DNA of 64,000 nucleotides from Anagrus nilaparvatae (Eukaryota; Arthropoda; Insecta; Hymenoptera; Mymaridae), in the NCBI GenBank assembly GCA_022575985.1, contig JAKSXM010000014.1:28830001-28894000 (forward strand), written 5' to 3'. Below, one piece after another: positions 37,589 through 48,109 of this stretch. Each line of letters starts with the position of its first letter. Position 1 is the stretch's first letter. Made by a program: the position numbers and the translations under genes. The notes under the pieces are model-generated. The model had not been told where the DNA came from. It worked only from the letters and a program-made list of their open reading frames with translations, and made no database searches.

Positions 37589-37896
37589 CTGCCGTCCAAA
37601 TTAAAAACACCGTTATCTAGGGGATTACCCGAAATTGACTTTTTTACATTTTTGCTATATTTATAACATGACAAATATGATAAAAAGAATTTCTTTGCAG
37701 AATATCGTTTTTATCGATTTTATGAATTTTAAAAACACCGTAAGTGAGACTAAATTTTGAGAATAAAACAGTAAACAGGGTAATACATACGGTGTTTCTT
37801 ACTTTGCATTCTCAGATATAGTAAAAAAATCTTTTTTTCTTCATATCTCGAAATAATAGTTCATTGAGATAACGGTATTTTTAATTTGGACGGCAG
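37589..37896. mobile_element. MITE, about 308 bp, 30-bp terminal inverted repeats
   Basis: Left end CTGCCGTCCAAATTAAAAAC-ACCGTTATCT and right end AGATAACGGTATTTTTAATT-TGGACGGCAG are inverted repeats with about one mismatch. Internal phrases AACACCGTAA and ACGGTGTT form a second inverted pair. No ORF. Target duplication not clear. Confidence 0.8.
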
Positions 37897-38476
37897 TACT
37901 ATTGTTTGGGACACTACTACTATCTAAACTTGAAGTCTGGTCCAACAGGATGAATGTGCAAAAGTATTCATCGGCATTGGTAAAGGCACAGAGGCCAGAA
38001 GCATCGATAAATAAATGATTTTTGAAATTTTAAAAGTTATTTTTTTAAAATTAAAGGGGAACGTCTAGATATCTTAAAAATTATTATTTAATATCATGAA
38101 TTTAAAAAATTGGGAGTATATAAGCTTACAAAACTTTTTTTAGACTAATAGTGGAAGCGAATTATCATTTAATAGTGATGTAAAAGGGAAGTGTAATTTT
38201 TTTTTTTTTTGTGTTTAATATACATATGTAAGAAGGAATCTGATTTCTTATGTGTCCCGGAGGAACGCTTGGCCAGATATATGGCAAAAACTACTTTTTT
38301 GCTAGATTTTAAGAAGGTTGCTATCGGATTTTGTCATATCTCTGGTTAAAATGGTCATAAAAAAAAAAAATGGAAAATTTTCGTAATTAGACATATTTTG
38401 ACTCACTTAATCCAAATTTCTAATTTATAAGGTCGTATGATTAATTGTTTAAACAATATTTAATTGTTAATAAATT

Positions 38477-38889
38477 CACTGTGAAAAATAACTTTCTTAG
38501 ATTAACAAAAAAAATAGAACATTTTCGAAAAATTAGTAAATTTTCAAAAAAATTTGTAAATATTCGATAAAAATCGTAAATTTACGAAATTTAGTATATT
38601 ATCGAAAAATCCGAGAATTCTCGATTTTTTTTTGTGAATTTACGAAAAAAGTTGTAAATTCACAACTATTTTTCGTAAATTTACAACTATTTTTTGTAAG
38701 TTTCGAAAATAAATTGTAAATTATCAATTTTTCTTGCGAATTCACAAAAATAATCGAGAATATTTAATATAATAAATTTAGTAAATTTACGATTTTTTTC
38801 GAATATTTACAAATTTTTTCGAAAATTTACTAATTTTTTGAAAATGTTCTAATTTCTTTGTTAATATAAGGAAGTTACTTTTTACAGTG
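38477..38889. mobile_element. Palindrome-rich MITE, about 413 bp
   Basis: Starts CACTGTGAAAAATAACTTTC and ends with the diverged reverse complement (GAAGTTACTTTTTACAGTG). Nearly the whole interior is built of short inverted words (GAAAATTTAC/GTAAATTTTC, TCGTAAATTTACGA), so it would fold end to end. No ORF. Confidence 0.75.
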
Positions 38890-39868
38890 TTGTTAAAACA
38901 ATTTTTTCTTGAAAATTAAGTGTGACACCTTTTTTATCTATTTTTTGACCCTCTGATCACGATTTTCAAGTTCTTTTTTTGCAAAAACCTTACTTATAGT
39001 AATTGTTTAAACAATTTTAATTTGTTTATAAGCCAAAATTAGTATGTTGCTACATGTAAAATTCGAGAAAAACATGAATTCTGCAGCTTACAGTTTTCGT
39101 GATTTCGAAAAGCGATCACCAATTTTGTATAATTTTTGATTGCTGTATCCGAATTTTTAATTTGCAATGTCGTAGGACTAATTGTTTAAACAATATTAAA
39201 TTTTTTATAATTTATTTAAACAATTTTTTTTTGAAAATTACGTGTGTCACCTTCTTTTTTGTATTTTGTGACCCCTGATCACGATTTTCAGGTTCTTTTT
39301 TTTAAAAACCAACCCCATTATTTACTTGAACAATTTAAACTTTAAAATCATATAATAATTAAAATTAACTCTTGGGTTAGTAGAATGCAAGATAATTTAA
39401 AAAATTGACCGCGCACGCAAAATACGCAATACAGTATACTTAGAGTAGGAATTTTGAAATAATAAATTTTTTACATACTTTTGAGACATATATGAAGTGA
39501 TTTATGCAACAACAAAAAATTTCGTTTTCCAAAAAAAAAAATATAGTAAAATCACCCTTAAGGTATCGCGAGTGAGCGGCCCCTCGTTTGTATGTAAATA
39601 TATTAGCAAAAGTTGGAGGGGGGGCTCCGCCCCCCGGTGTCGCATTTACTTTTGTTTCTGTTGCTTCAAAAATTCATTTTTCACTGCAAACTTATAATTA
39701 TGCAAACACATTCAGATATTTCAGATGAGGCTCCACCCCCCCCCCCCTGTTCACATTTACTTCAATTAATTATGCAAACACGTTCAAACTATTCAGAGCC
39801 GCGTAGGTAAAACATTAATGAAAAATTATAGGTTCTGAAAAATTTATATGTACTGAAACATTAAAATT
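38890..39868. other. AT-rich stretch with duplicated phrases and G/C-tract patch
   Basis: A block near 38905-39010 (AATTTTCTTGAAAATTAAGT-like, GACCCTCTGATCACGATTTT, AGTTCTTTTTTTGCAAAAA) recurs at about 39215-39320, spaced about 310 bp. A GC-rich palindromic patch GGGGGGCTCCGCCCCCC lies at about 39620-39637, and a C-tract follows near 39738. No coding sequence. Confidence 0.5.
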
Positions 39869-39963
39869 TTTGTTTTATCTTTTTTAATGACCAGTACTGG
39901 GCTATATGAAAAGAAACTTTAGAAAGTTCTTTTAATTTTTTTCATAGATGTTTTTTTATTTTT

Positions 39964-40001
39964 GTTAGACGTTTCGCCTATTTTATTATAGGCCTTTTCA
40001 A
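39964..40001 (-). ncRNA. Hammerhead-like motif in the Penelope terminal repeat (degenerate)
   Basis: Read on the minus strand, TTGAAAAGG leads into a CCTAT/ATAGG stem-loop followed by CGAAACGTC. Penelope-like elements are known to carry hammerhead ribozymes in their terminal repeats with a CUGANGA-stem II-GAAA core. Here the stem II and GAAAC parts fit, but the CUGANGA box is changed at two positions, so cleavage is doubtful. The inverted copy is at 41314-41351 on the plus strand. Confidence 0.35.
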
Positions 40002-40297
40002 TAACTATAACATATAATTATAAAATTAATATAAACTAATTATAATTTAAATAAACATGATAATAAAATTTACCTATGAATAACTGTACATAAAAAATAT
40101 AAAAAATTATTTGTATGAATGTTTTTCTATATAACTATTATAAAGAATATTTGAATTTAAATTGATTTTTCTTTAAAAAAATAACTAATAAATATTATTG
40201 TTAAACAAAGTATATATAAATTTTAAAAAATACATGACTATGTGTATCGCATGTTTTATGAGCAGACGACATGTAAATAGTCATATGTTGTGTATTG

Positions 40298-41083
40298 CTA
40301 TCGCCTGTTCAGTGTATTGATGGTGTGTATATACGACACATTCACATTATTAGCATCTTCTTTTATATTTATTGTTGGTGCATGTAGATGTATGTTTAAG
40401 CTTTCAGATACTTTTCTTTTTACCCACTTGCTTTCTTGATCAACTATGTATACATTATTGAAATCAAATTCATGATGTTCTGTATTTTGATGTTGTGTTA
40501 TAACTGGAGTTTTGCCCTTTTGATGTTCATTTATCCTCATGTATAAAGAACGTTTAGTTTCACCAATATACATTTGTGGGCAATCCTTGCATTTGATTTT
40601 ATAAACAATTCCAGTTTTGTTGTGCTTGAAATCAATTTTTCCCTTTCTGATAAATTTGCTGAGGTCCTTATTAATGCTAGGGATTACCTGATATTTATTT
40701 TTGTCCATAACTTTTTTTATTTTATTGTAAAGCCCATATTTATATGGGACTTTTATAAAGATTTTATTTCTGTGGACATTCAGTTTGGCCTTTTGTATGT
40801 TTTGTGTGTTGAAATCACAATTTATTAGTAGATTTTTCCTTTTGTTGATATATTTCAAGATAAAATGCATTGGATATTTATTAGCACATAGAATCAATCT
40901 AACTAATTTCAAGTTGTTTTTATGAAAAGTCTTATCAGAAAGGATCAAGGCCCTATCTGTTAGGTTGTATATCATGGCTATCTTCTGATGAGTAGGATGA
41001 TTGGATTCATAATGTAATATTCTGCCTGAAATAGTTTTTTTCTGATACCAGTTTGTAATTATGATGTTCTCTTCATTTTAGTA
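40298..41083 (-). pseudogene. Penelope-like polyprotein C-terminus: end of RT plus GIY-YIG endonuclease
   Basis: The frame runs from the right repeat to a stop at 40298. It opens with NWYQKKTISGRILHYESNHP, the tract just after the reverse transcriptase core in Penelope proteins, followed by HQKIAMIYNLTDRALILSD. After a basic linker comes the endonuclease: GIVYKIKCKDCPQMYIGETK, then RSLYMRINEHQ, with the cysteine pair that precedes YIG in this family. About 260 codons remain, against a normal length near 800 or more; the fingers, palm and catalytic YADD-type region are absent. The remaining frame has no internal stop, so the truncation is probably from insertion rather than long decay. Confidence 0.85.
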
Positions 41084-41603
41084 GATACACATAGTCATGT
41101 ATTTTTTAAAATTTATATATACTTTGTTTAACAATAATATTTATTAGTTATTTTTTTAAAGAAAAATCAATTTAAATTCAAATATTCTTTATAATAGTTA
41201 ACAAATAATTTTTTATATTTTTTATGTACAGTTATTCATAGGTAAATTTTATTATCATGTTTATTTAAATTATAATTAGTTTATATCAATTTTATAATTA
41301 TATGTTATAGTTATTGAAAAGGCCTATAATAAAATAGGCGAAACGTCTAACGAAAATAAAAAAACATCTATGAAAAAAATTAAAAGAACCTTCTTAAGTT
41401 TCTTTTCATATAGCCCAGTACTGGTCATTAAAAAAGATAAAACAAGAATTTATTCATCAAAAAATGGGCGATACAGAAAACAACAATTATTTATTAAAAT
41501 TTTTGTTTATGAAATCAGTAACGTAAATTACAGGAAACTGGAAAGCTTCGGGAAGGGTTTTTTTGATGCATATAACTATCCTTCCAAGAAAGAAAGACTC
41601 AAT

Positions 41604-41690
41604 ACACTTTTTTGCCCTCCCGGGCGTAAAACTCGTGCGTAAAGAATTTTCTGAACTCGTTCTACGCCTAGGGGGGCAAAAAATAGTGTA
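41604..41690. repeat. Small GC-rich palindromic repeat
   Basis: CACTTTTTTGCCCTCCCGG...GGCGTA at the left mirrors TACGCC...GGGGGGCAAAAAATAGTG at the right across a loop of about 35 bp. It forms a stem of about 22 bp. No ORF or known family. Confidence 0.6.
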
Positions 41691-41733
41691 AGCACCATGG
41701 GCGAAATACTTTAGACACGAGCGTGAACACAAA

Positions 41734-41783
41734 TCACTCGTGCCCGGCTTCGCCGAGCACTCGTGCTAGTGCTCACGCTAGTG
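41734..41783. repeat. 50-bp GC-rich dispersed repeat, copy 1
   Basis: Identical over 50 bp to 47762-47811, and followed in both places by a similar tail (AACTTTT...CACCCTTGATACTTAA). It contains the palindrome CCGGCTTCGCCG and alternating CACTCGTG, CTAGTG and CACGC words. Very unlike its AT-rich surroundings. Confidence 0.85.
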
Positions 41784-42129
41784 CCGAAACTTTTACGCCC
41801 TTGATACTTAAAATACTATGACGTATAATAAAAACCGATTCAAAATTTCACAAAAATAATATATTAAACTTACAATTTATGTGTAAATAATTTTTATTTA
41901 AATTTGAATAATAAAATTTGAATAATAAAATTTGAACTTGGTTTTATATTATTTTTATTTAGACGGATCTATGTAGCTAAATTTGTTAATTGAAAATAAT
42001 TTTGAATTTTTAGTAAATGCATTAAAAACATCGTAAAAAATAAAAAAAAATTTTTTAAACAAAAAAGTTAATAATTTATTAATTTATTTCGTTTTATGAA
42101 CACTAAAATTTCTTGAATTTGTCTCCAGG

Positions 42130-42940
42130 ATTCTTATTTTTACCGCAAATCATCTAAAAAATTATTTTTAAAATTCAAACATTTTTTCAACTATATCAAA
42201 AAAAATATTTTTTAATTTTGAAGAAACGTCCGTTTTTAATAAACATTTAACTGTGTACGTATAAATTAACGCCAAATCAAGTAATACCATAGCGACAGTA
42301 AAATTTTATCATATTTAGAAGATATTTCACTTTTTAACCAAATTTTCAAAAAATTTTATTTATCCCAAAAATAGTAAAAATTGAATATCTCCAAAAGTAC
42401 GATAGCTGAGTCGCAAAACTATGGCCCATGTCTCCCACAGACTTTTTTTCTTTATTTTAACACCGATTTTATGTAATTTTGTTCATTAGTTTGAGCCTCA
42501 TGATGAAAGACACAGGCACACAAGCACACAAATAAATTATTAAAAATACCATAAAAAATAAAAAAATGAAACAACATTTTTTTATCAGCTTCAAAAATAT
42601 TTTATAAAACATTAAAGATACCTCCGTTTTGAATAAAAATTTAAGAGAATAGGTAAAAATTGGTGCCGAATCGAATACAACAAAGTGCGACGGTAAAATT
42701 TTCCGATAGTCTCGAGATATTTCAATTTTTGGTAAAAACTAAAAAAAATTTTTTTAAGTTCAAAAACACTAAAAATTAAATATCTCAAAAACGACAATAG
42801 CTTAGCAAAAACTCTATGGCCTATGTCACCCGCAGACTTTTTTTCTTTATTTTGACACCGGTTTCATGCCAACTGGTTTGGGGGTTCTTAAGTCATTAGG
42901 GTACAAACAGATAAATAAATTTTCAAATATATATATAGTA
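42130..42940. repeat. Two diverged tandem copies of a roughly 407-bp unit
   Basis: Phrases such as CGTCCGTTTTTAATAAA, GTAAAATTTT..ATATTTCA, GAATATCTC(C)AAAA, ATGGCC(C/T)ATGTC and GACTTTTTTTCTTTATTTTA occur once around 42225-42470 and again about 407 bp later. Divergence is high. No coding potential. Confidence 0.65.
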
Positions 42941-43173
42941 CTAAGATATATATTACTAGGGGGCTCCGCTCCCTGCGCTTATCACGTGCCAACCCCCGTA
43001 GAGTGATTGAGGTAATGTGAAGTTTTCCATTATGATTCGTGACATAATTTCGTATAGCTTTATGGAACTTTTGTATTCGCCCTGAGGGAAATTGTAGAAG
43101 GGGAATTAAAAATTCGATCGACGCGTTTGCGGTGGCGTAAATATTAGTCCGCGTTGGGAAAAAGTTTTATGAA

Positions 43174-44674
43174 AATAAGGCTATTTACATAACCACGTGA
43201 CTTCCAAGATGGCGATTTTTTTTTGCCAAACATTGTGTTTATTTACATGGGGTTTATATGAGAGCCGTCCACAAATGTATTAATAAAAAATTATTAAAAA
43301 TGTTTTAACAAAAATGAAGTGAAAAAATAAATAAATAAATACTCAGTGCTTTAATTAAAAAAAAATTGTTGCTATAAAGCTTTGAAAATATAATGAAAAA
43401 TAATAAAATTAAGAAAGTGTGATAGGTTATAATTTTAGAAAATTAGTAATATACTTTAAAATTATTAATTCTAAAGGAAATTAAAAATAAAAAACAGTTC
43501 ATTAGTGAATATTCAATGATTCAAGTATCGCTAGAGTCATATTTTACTAAATTTTATAACAGATCAGCTATGTAATGTGTTAACGACTCCAACAAAATTG
43601 GATCCTGAAAGAAGAATTTGCTAGTTATTTAATTTTCAGGATTATAAATACAAAGTAAAAACATATCTTATTCATCAAAAACTTTATTTTTATATTGTGA
43701 CCATTTTTAGTTAGCTCAAAAAGCTGAATTAAAAAATTAAAGATGCAACGTCCAGTACAACTTTATTTCTTATTCTACGCAATAAGCCCAAAGTTTTTGA
43801 CTTTGAGGTATTTATTTAAATAAAAAAGCTCTATATATTTTATTTTTCACTTTAAATAAATCATTTACATCTTTGATCAGGCATTCAATAATGCTTTCTC
43901 ATTGGAAAATAATTTTTTCTCAACTTAGGCATAAAAATACATCAAAAAATAGATCTCAAGACTAAAATACCCTATCAAAAATGTAAATCATTTACATGAA
44001 GTAAAAAATACAATTTATAGAGCTTTTTTATTAAAATAAATACCTCAGTCAAAAACTTTGGGCTTATTGCGTAGAATAAGAAATAAAGTTGTACTGGAAG
44101 TTGCATTTTAAATTTTTTAATTCAGCTTTTTGAGCTAACTAAAAATGGTCAAATATAAAAATAAAGTTTTTGATGAATAAGAAATGTTTTTTCTTTGTAT
44201 CTATAATCCTGAAAATTAAATAACTAGCAAATTCTTCTTTCAGGATCCAATTTTGTTGGAGTCGTTAACACATTACATAGCTAATCTGTTATAAAATTTA
44301 GTAAAATATGACTCTAGCGATACTTGAATCATTGAATATTCACTAATGAACTGTTTTTTATTTTTAATTTCCTTTAGAATTAACAATTTTAAAGTATATT
44401 ACTAATTTTCTAAAATTATAACCTATCACACTTTCTTAATTTTATTATTTTTCATTATATTTTCAAAGCTTTATGGCAACAATTTTTTTTTAATTAAAGC
44501 ACTGAGTATTTATTTATTTATTTTTTCACTTCATTTTTGTTAAAACATTTTTAATAATTTTTTATTAATACATTTGTGGACGGCTCTCATATAAACCCTA
44601 TGTAAATAAACACAATGTTTGGCAAAAAATAATCGCCATCTTGGAAGTCACGTGGTTATGTAAATAGCCTTATT
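43174..44674. repeat. Giant inverted repeat, about 700-bp arms, about 90-bp loop
   Basis: The left arm begins AATAAGGCTATTTACATAAC and the right arm ends in its reverse complement. Matching runs continue through CACGTGACTTCCAAGATGGC, GAGAGCCGTCCACAAATG, AACGACTCCAACAAAATTGG and GTAGAATAAGAAATAAAG to about 43880/43970. Arms look over 95% identical by eye. No ORF of substance. A transcript would form a long duplex. Confidence 0.9.
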
Positions 44675-45835
44675 AAAGAACATAAATATAATCAAATTTT
44701 GTTATAGTTGATACTCGAGTGTAGAAATTAAATAGAAATAAATTTTTTGACCTTTTATCGAGTAAATTATGGTGTTATTTGTTATAAAATAAACTACATT
44801 CATCCCAACACAATGATTTATTTTGTCTTTGTAAAATAGCATAATAGAAACATTACAATCTTCTGTTTGATGACTCAAAAGCTTATTCTTACAGAAAAAA
44901 AACATCATTGTTGCTTGTATTTCCTTAGCGGTAACAATTATTAACAATTTTTATTAATAATTTATCAATTTTAATCAAATTGTAACACAAAAATTAATGT
45001 AATGCATTTGCATTTAATATCGCACATAACCCTCTTAACATAAAGTTAACTTTGTATACTTTTTTTATTTTATAAAACAAATATACGTTTTATTATTGCA
45101 CTGCTATGCTAAAAAAATTTTATCCAAAATACAATTCATAATTGTTAAATATCCAATTTTCATTACTTTTCCTATATGCTTCACGTTGAAAGTTTTCCCA
45201 ATAAAAAAGGGGAAACCACGTGACTTACTAAAATTACGACTTCTCCTCAGGGTAAATAGTTTTAAATATAATATTATAATGAATTATTTTTATTTATAAA
45301 ATGATGCACAATAAATTATATAAATATAATATTTATATAAACTTGTGTAATTTTATTGTTTATTAATAATTTATTTATATTAGTATATAATTTTTTACTT
45401 GAATATTACACGGAGAAAAGTATTTTGTAAATTTTGGTTAATTTTAGTAAAACGGAGTTAGTTTTAAGAACAAAAAAATTTTTTTAATTTTACAAATATG
45501 AGTTTAGAACTCCAATTCTATTTTTCTTCGTGTACTTGCAAAAGATACATATTTCTATTTCTATTTTTTCTATTTTTGGAGTAAAATTCATTAAGATTTG
45601 TAAGATGATAAAAATATATATAAATTACATATTGTGAATTAACTTTTAGGCCAAAGTAATCCAGGAGATTAAGTTGGTGAAAAAAATGACGAGAGAATGT
45701 ATCAAAACATGAATAACATTAATGAATAATAATTTTAAATAAATTTTTTTTTATTTTTATTTTTGTTGCTGCCTTAATTAATTTTTAATAATTAAAATAA
45801 TAGAGTTATTATATCATTGACGTTTTTCGAGAATT
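44675..45835. other. AT-rich stretch without recognised features
   Basis: Only low-complexity sequence and short F/I/K/Y-rich open frames were seen. No repeats, RNA genes or conserved protein segments recognised. Confidence 0.5.
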
Positions 45836-46860
45836 GGCCTAGGTCTCATGCGAGAGAAAACCCATTTTGGGTAACGCCAGGGCGGAGAGTTTTGGAAATG
45901 AGCAAAAATAAGTATATTCCCTTATAGATAAGTGGCTAAAAAGTTCATCCTTGTAGTAAAATTTCATGCTCTTTCGGAATCTGATATTAGTTTTCACCTA
46001 CAACCCTTAAAAATACTCTAAAAACGGGGATGGAAGGGGTAGGTCAGGCATTATAAGGAAATGTTTGGAACAATCAATGAAAAAAGTATCCAAATTTATT
46101 AAAAAATGTTTGAAAATAATATTTTTTATGTAAATTTAAGTAAACTTCGTATACATTGAGGTCTCATTCATTTTGGCCCTATTTACAACCCTTAAAAGTT
46201 GGATAGGGGTGGTACTCCAGTCAAAACACCAGATTTGTTCTACTATAGGCTTTTTGGGTCGCTGAACACGAAAATCGGAGTCATTTGGCAGAGAAATTGG
46301 GGCTTCACCCTTAAATTTGCAAAAACTACCCCCAAAAAGAGGTTTTTTTAAATATTCGCACTTTGAGCACTCAGATTTGCACCATACGGGTTTCTTGGGT
46401 CTCTGATGAATAATTTCGACTTCTTTTTCATAAATAATTAAAATTTGACCACTAAATTGGCTAAAACTACCCCCGAAAAGGGGGTGTTTTTGCTATTTTC
46501 GTACTTTTAGCATCCAGGATATGCCCATATAGGTTTTTTGGGTCGTTAATCAATAAATTCGACTTCTTTTTCATAAATAATTAAAATTTAACCCCTAAAT
46601 TGGCTAAAACTACCCCTAAAAGGGGTGTTTTTGCTATTTTCGTACTTATTTTCGTAACTAAACAGCGACTGCTTGGGCCAAAATGACCACTTTGTCCCCA
46701 AAAAGAACATTTTGGGTAAGAGGTCTTACGAAACAGCGATTGCTTAGGCCAAAAGGTCCACTTTTGCCCAAAAAAACCATTTTGGGTAAGATTGTTTATG
46801 CAACAGCGATTTCTTAAGCCAAAAGGTCCACTTTGGCCCAAAGGCCTCACGCGAAAGCGG
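45836..46860. repeat. Compound tandem repeat: about 145-bp x3 then about 68-bp x3
   Basis: From about 46240 a unit with TTTTTTGGGTCGCTGA, CATAAATAATTAAAATTT, AAATTGGCTAAAACTACCCC and an AGGGG block recurs three times about 145 bp apart. From about 46660 a second unit with ACAGCGATTGCTTAGGCCAA, AAGGTCCACTTT and CCATTTTGGGTAAG recurs three times at 65-70 bp. An earlier CCCATTTTGGGTAACGCC at 45871 and a final CTCACGCGAAAGCGGCGG suggest one element with ends near 45840 and 46860. The open frame across it is a repeat artefact. Confidence 0.7.
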
Positions 46861-46905
46861 CGGCAACGCTTATAACGTTATAGTACATAGAGATATAAGT
46901 ATATA

Positions 46906-47158
46906 CAGGCACATATCCAGAAAAATTTTTCGGGAGGGGCCAAAAAATTTCGAAGGGTACCAATAACTAATAATATTAAATTTCTTAAATATAAATCAAA
47001 ATTTAATTGTTTCTTATTTTAAATTGTTTATAAGCAATAATTGTTTATAAAAATTTTGAAATTATGGTAAAAAACGTTGCTATTTTTCAAAAATGTTTAA
47101 TTTTGGGGGGCGTGAGGCATAGCCCCCCTTGGTCCTCCCCTCTCTGAATACGTGCCTG
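46906..47158. mobile_element. MITE family copy 1 (15-bp TIR, hAT-like)
   Basis: Starts CAGGCACATATCCAG and ends CTGAATACGTGCCTG, an imperfect terminal inverted repeat. Homologous along its length to 59622-59889, with the shared core CAAAATTTAATTGTTTCTTA and a purine-rich left, pyrimidine-rich right GGGG/CCCC design. No ORF. Confidence 0.8.
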
Positions 47159-47761
47159 TATATATAGCACATATACAATATACATATATATATAGACTTA
47201 AAATTTATTTATTCATAAGCCTAAGCATTATATATAATTATTATAAAATTTTATTTATTATGATTTCCTGAAGAGCACTAAAAGTAGATAGACCGCTTTT
47301 TTCATTTAATTTTTCGCCATCATTTTTTTTAATGAAAAGTAATTTGACATATTCTTTTTTTTTAGTATTAGGTTCTCTATGCAAAATTTTGAGATTTTCC
47401 CATTCCAAATCATGGGATGTTTTTAGCTTATGAGTGGAAATAACATTATAAACTGCGAAAAAAAAAATAAGTATGGGCTATAAACATTGGGCCACACGTT
47501 TATCTCAAAATTTAGGACAAGTTTGTCCAGTTGGACAATGCCATACTTCAAATTCATAGAAGTTAATAGTTAAAAAAATCATGAGTTTAAATTTGTAATG
47601 AAGAACAGAATTTATTAACACCAAATTACATAATTTGAAGTATTCTTTTTAATTTTTTATTCTTTTTAATTTTTAAAATCCAAATTATTTTAATACTTTT
47701 AAGTTTCATCAAACTTGGCAGGTTTATCAACTTGGGATTATGGAATTGGATTGAACATATA

Positions 47762-47811
47762 TCACTCGTGCCCGGCTTCGCCGAGCACTCGTGCTAGTGC
47801 TCACGCTAGTG
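47762..47811. repeat. 50-bp GC-rich dispersed repeat, copy 2
   Basis: Identical to 41734-41783 over 50 bp, with similar 3' flank. Lies just inside the left arm of the 47455-50510 element. Confidence 0.85.
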
Positions 47812-48109
47812 TCTAAACTTTTGCACCCTTGATACTTAATATACTATACTATTATTTTTTTAAGTTAACCCTAACCTTGTATACCAAAAAAAAATTTATT
47901 TTTTAAAATAACGAAGTCAAAACTAAAAAAGCAAAAATGTTTCTTCAAGAAAATAGACGGAAAACTAATAGTGAAACTCAAACTTCTCTTTTTAAAATCG
48001 TAAATATAATCTAATAAATTATTATTTTTAAATCATTTATTTTAAAATAAATTTAACAAATTTTCCTTAATTTTTAATGTAGCTACCATCAATAATTCGA
48101 ACGAATTTT

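Larger units (their letters stand above)
39869..41446 (-). mobile_element. 5'-truncated Penelope-like element between inverted terminal repeats
   Basis: A coding fragment of a Penelope-like element (40298-41083, minus) is enclosed by inverted repeats at 39869-40249 and 41084-41446. These share about 340-370 bp with small indels (outer ends TTTTAATGACCAGTACTGGG and inverse). Inverted or tandem terminal repeats and 5' truncation are typical of Penelope-like elements, which use a GIY-YIG endonuclease for insertion. The coding part begins almost exactly at the inner edge of the right arm. Most of the reverse transcriptase is missing, so the copy is dead. Confidence 0.8.

Noticed and set aside
40990..41000. 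CTGATGAG on the plus strand, a possible hammerhead core
   Set aside because: It lies inside the Penelope coding frame on the other strand (HQKI region) and has no stem II or GAAA box following at the right distance.
41370..41642. 90-codon plus frame at the right end of the Penelope-like element
   Set aside because: It starts inside the inverted terminal repeat and runs into a palindromic repeat; no family resemblance.
46581..46850. 89-codon minus-strand frame with repeated FGQ/TFWPK-like wording
   Set aside because: It is a translation of the 68-bp tandem repeat, not a gene.
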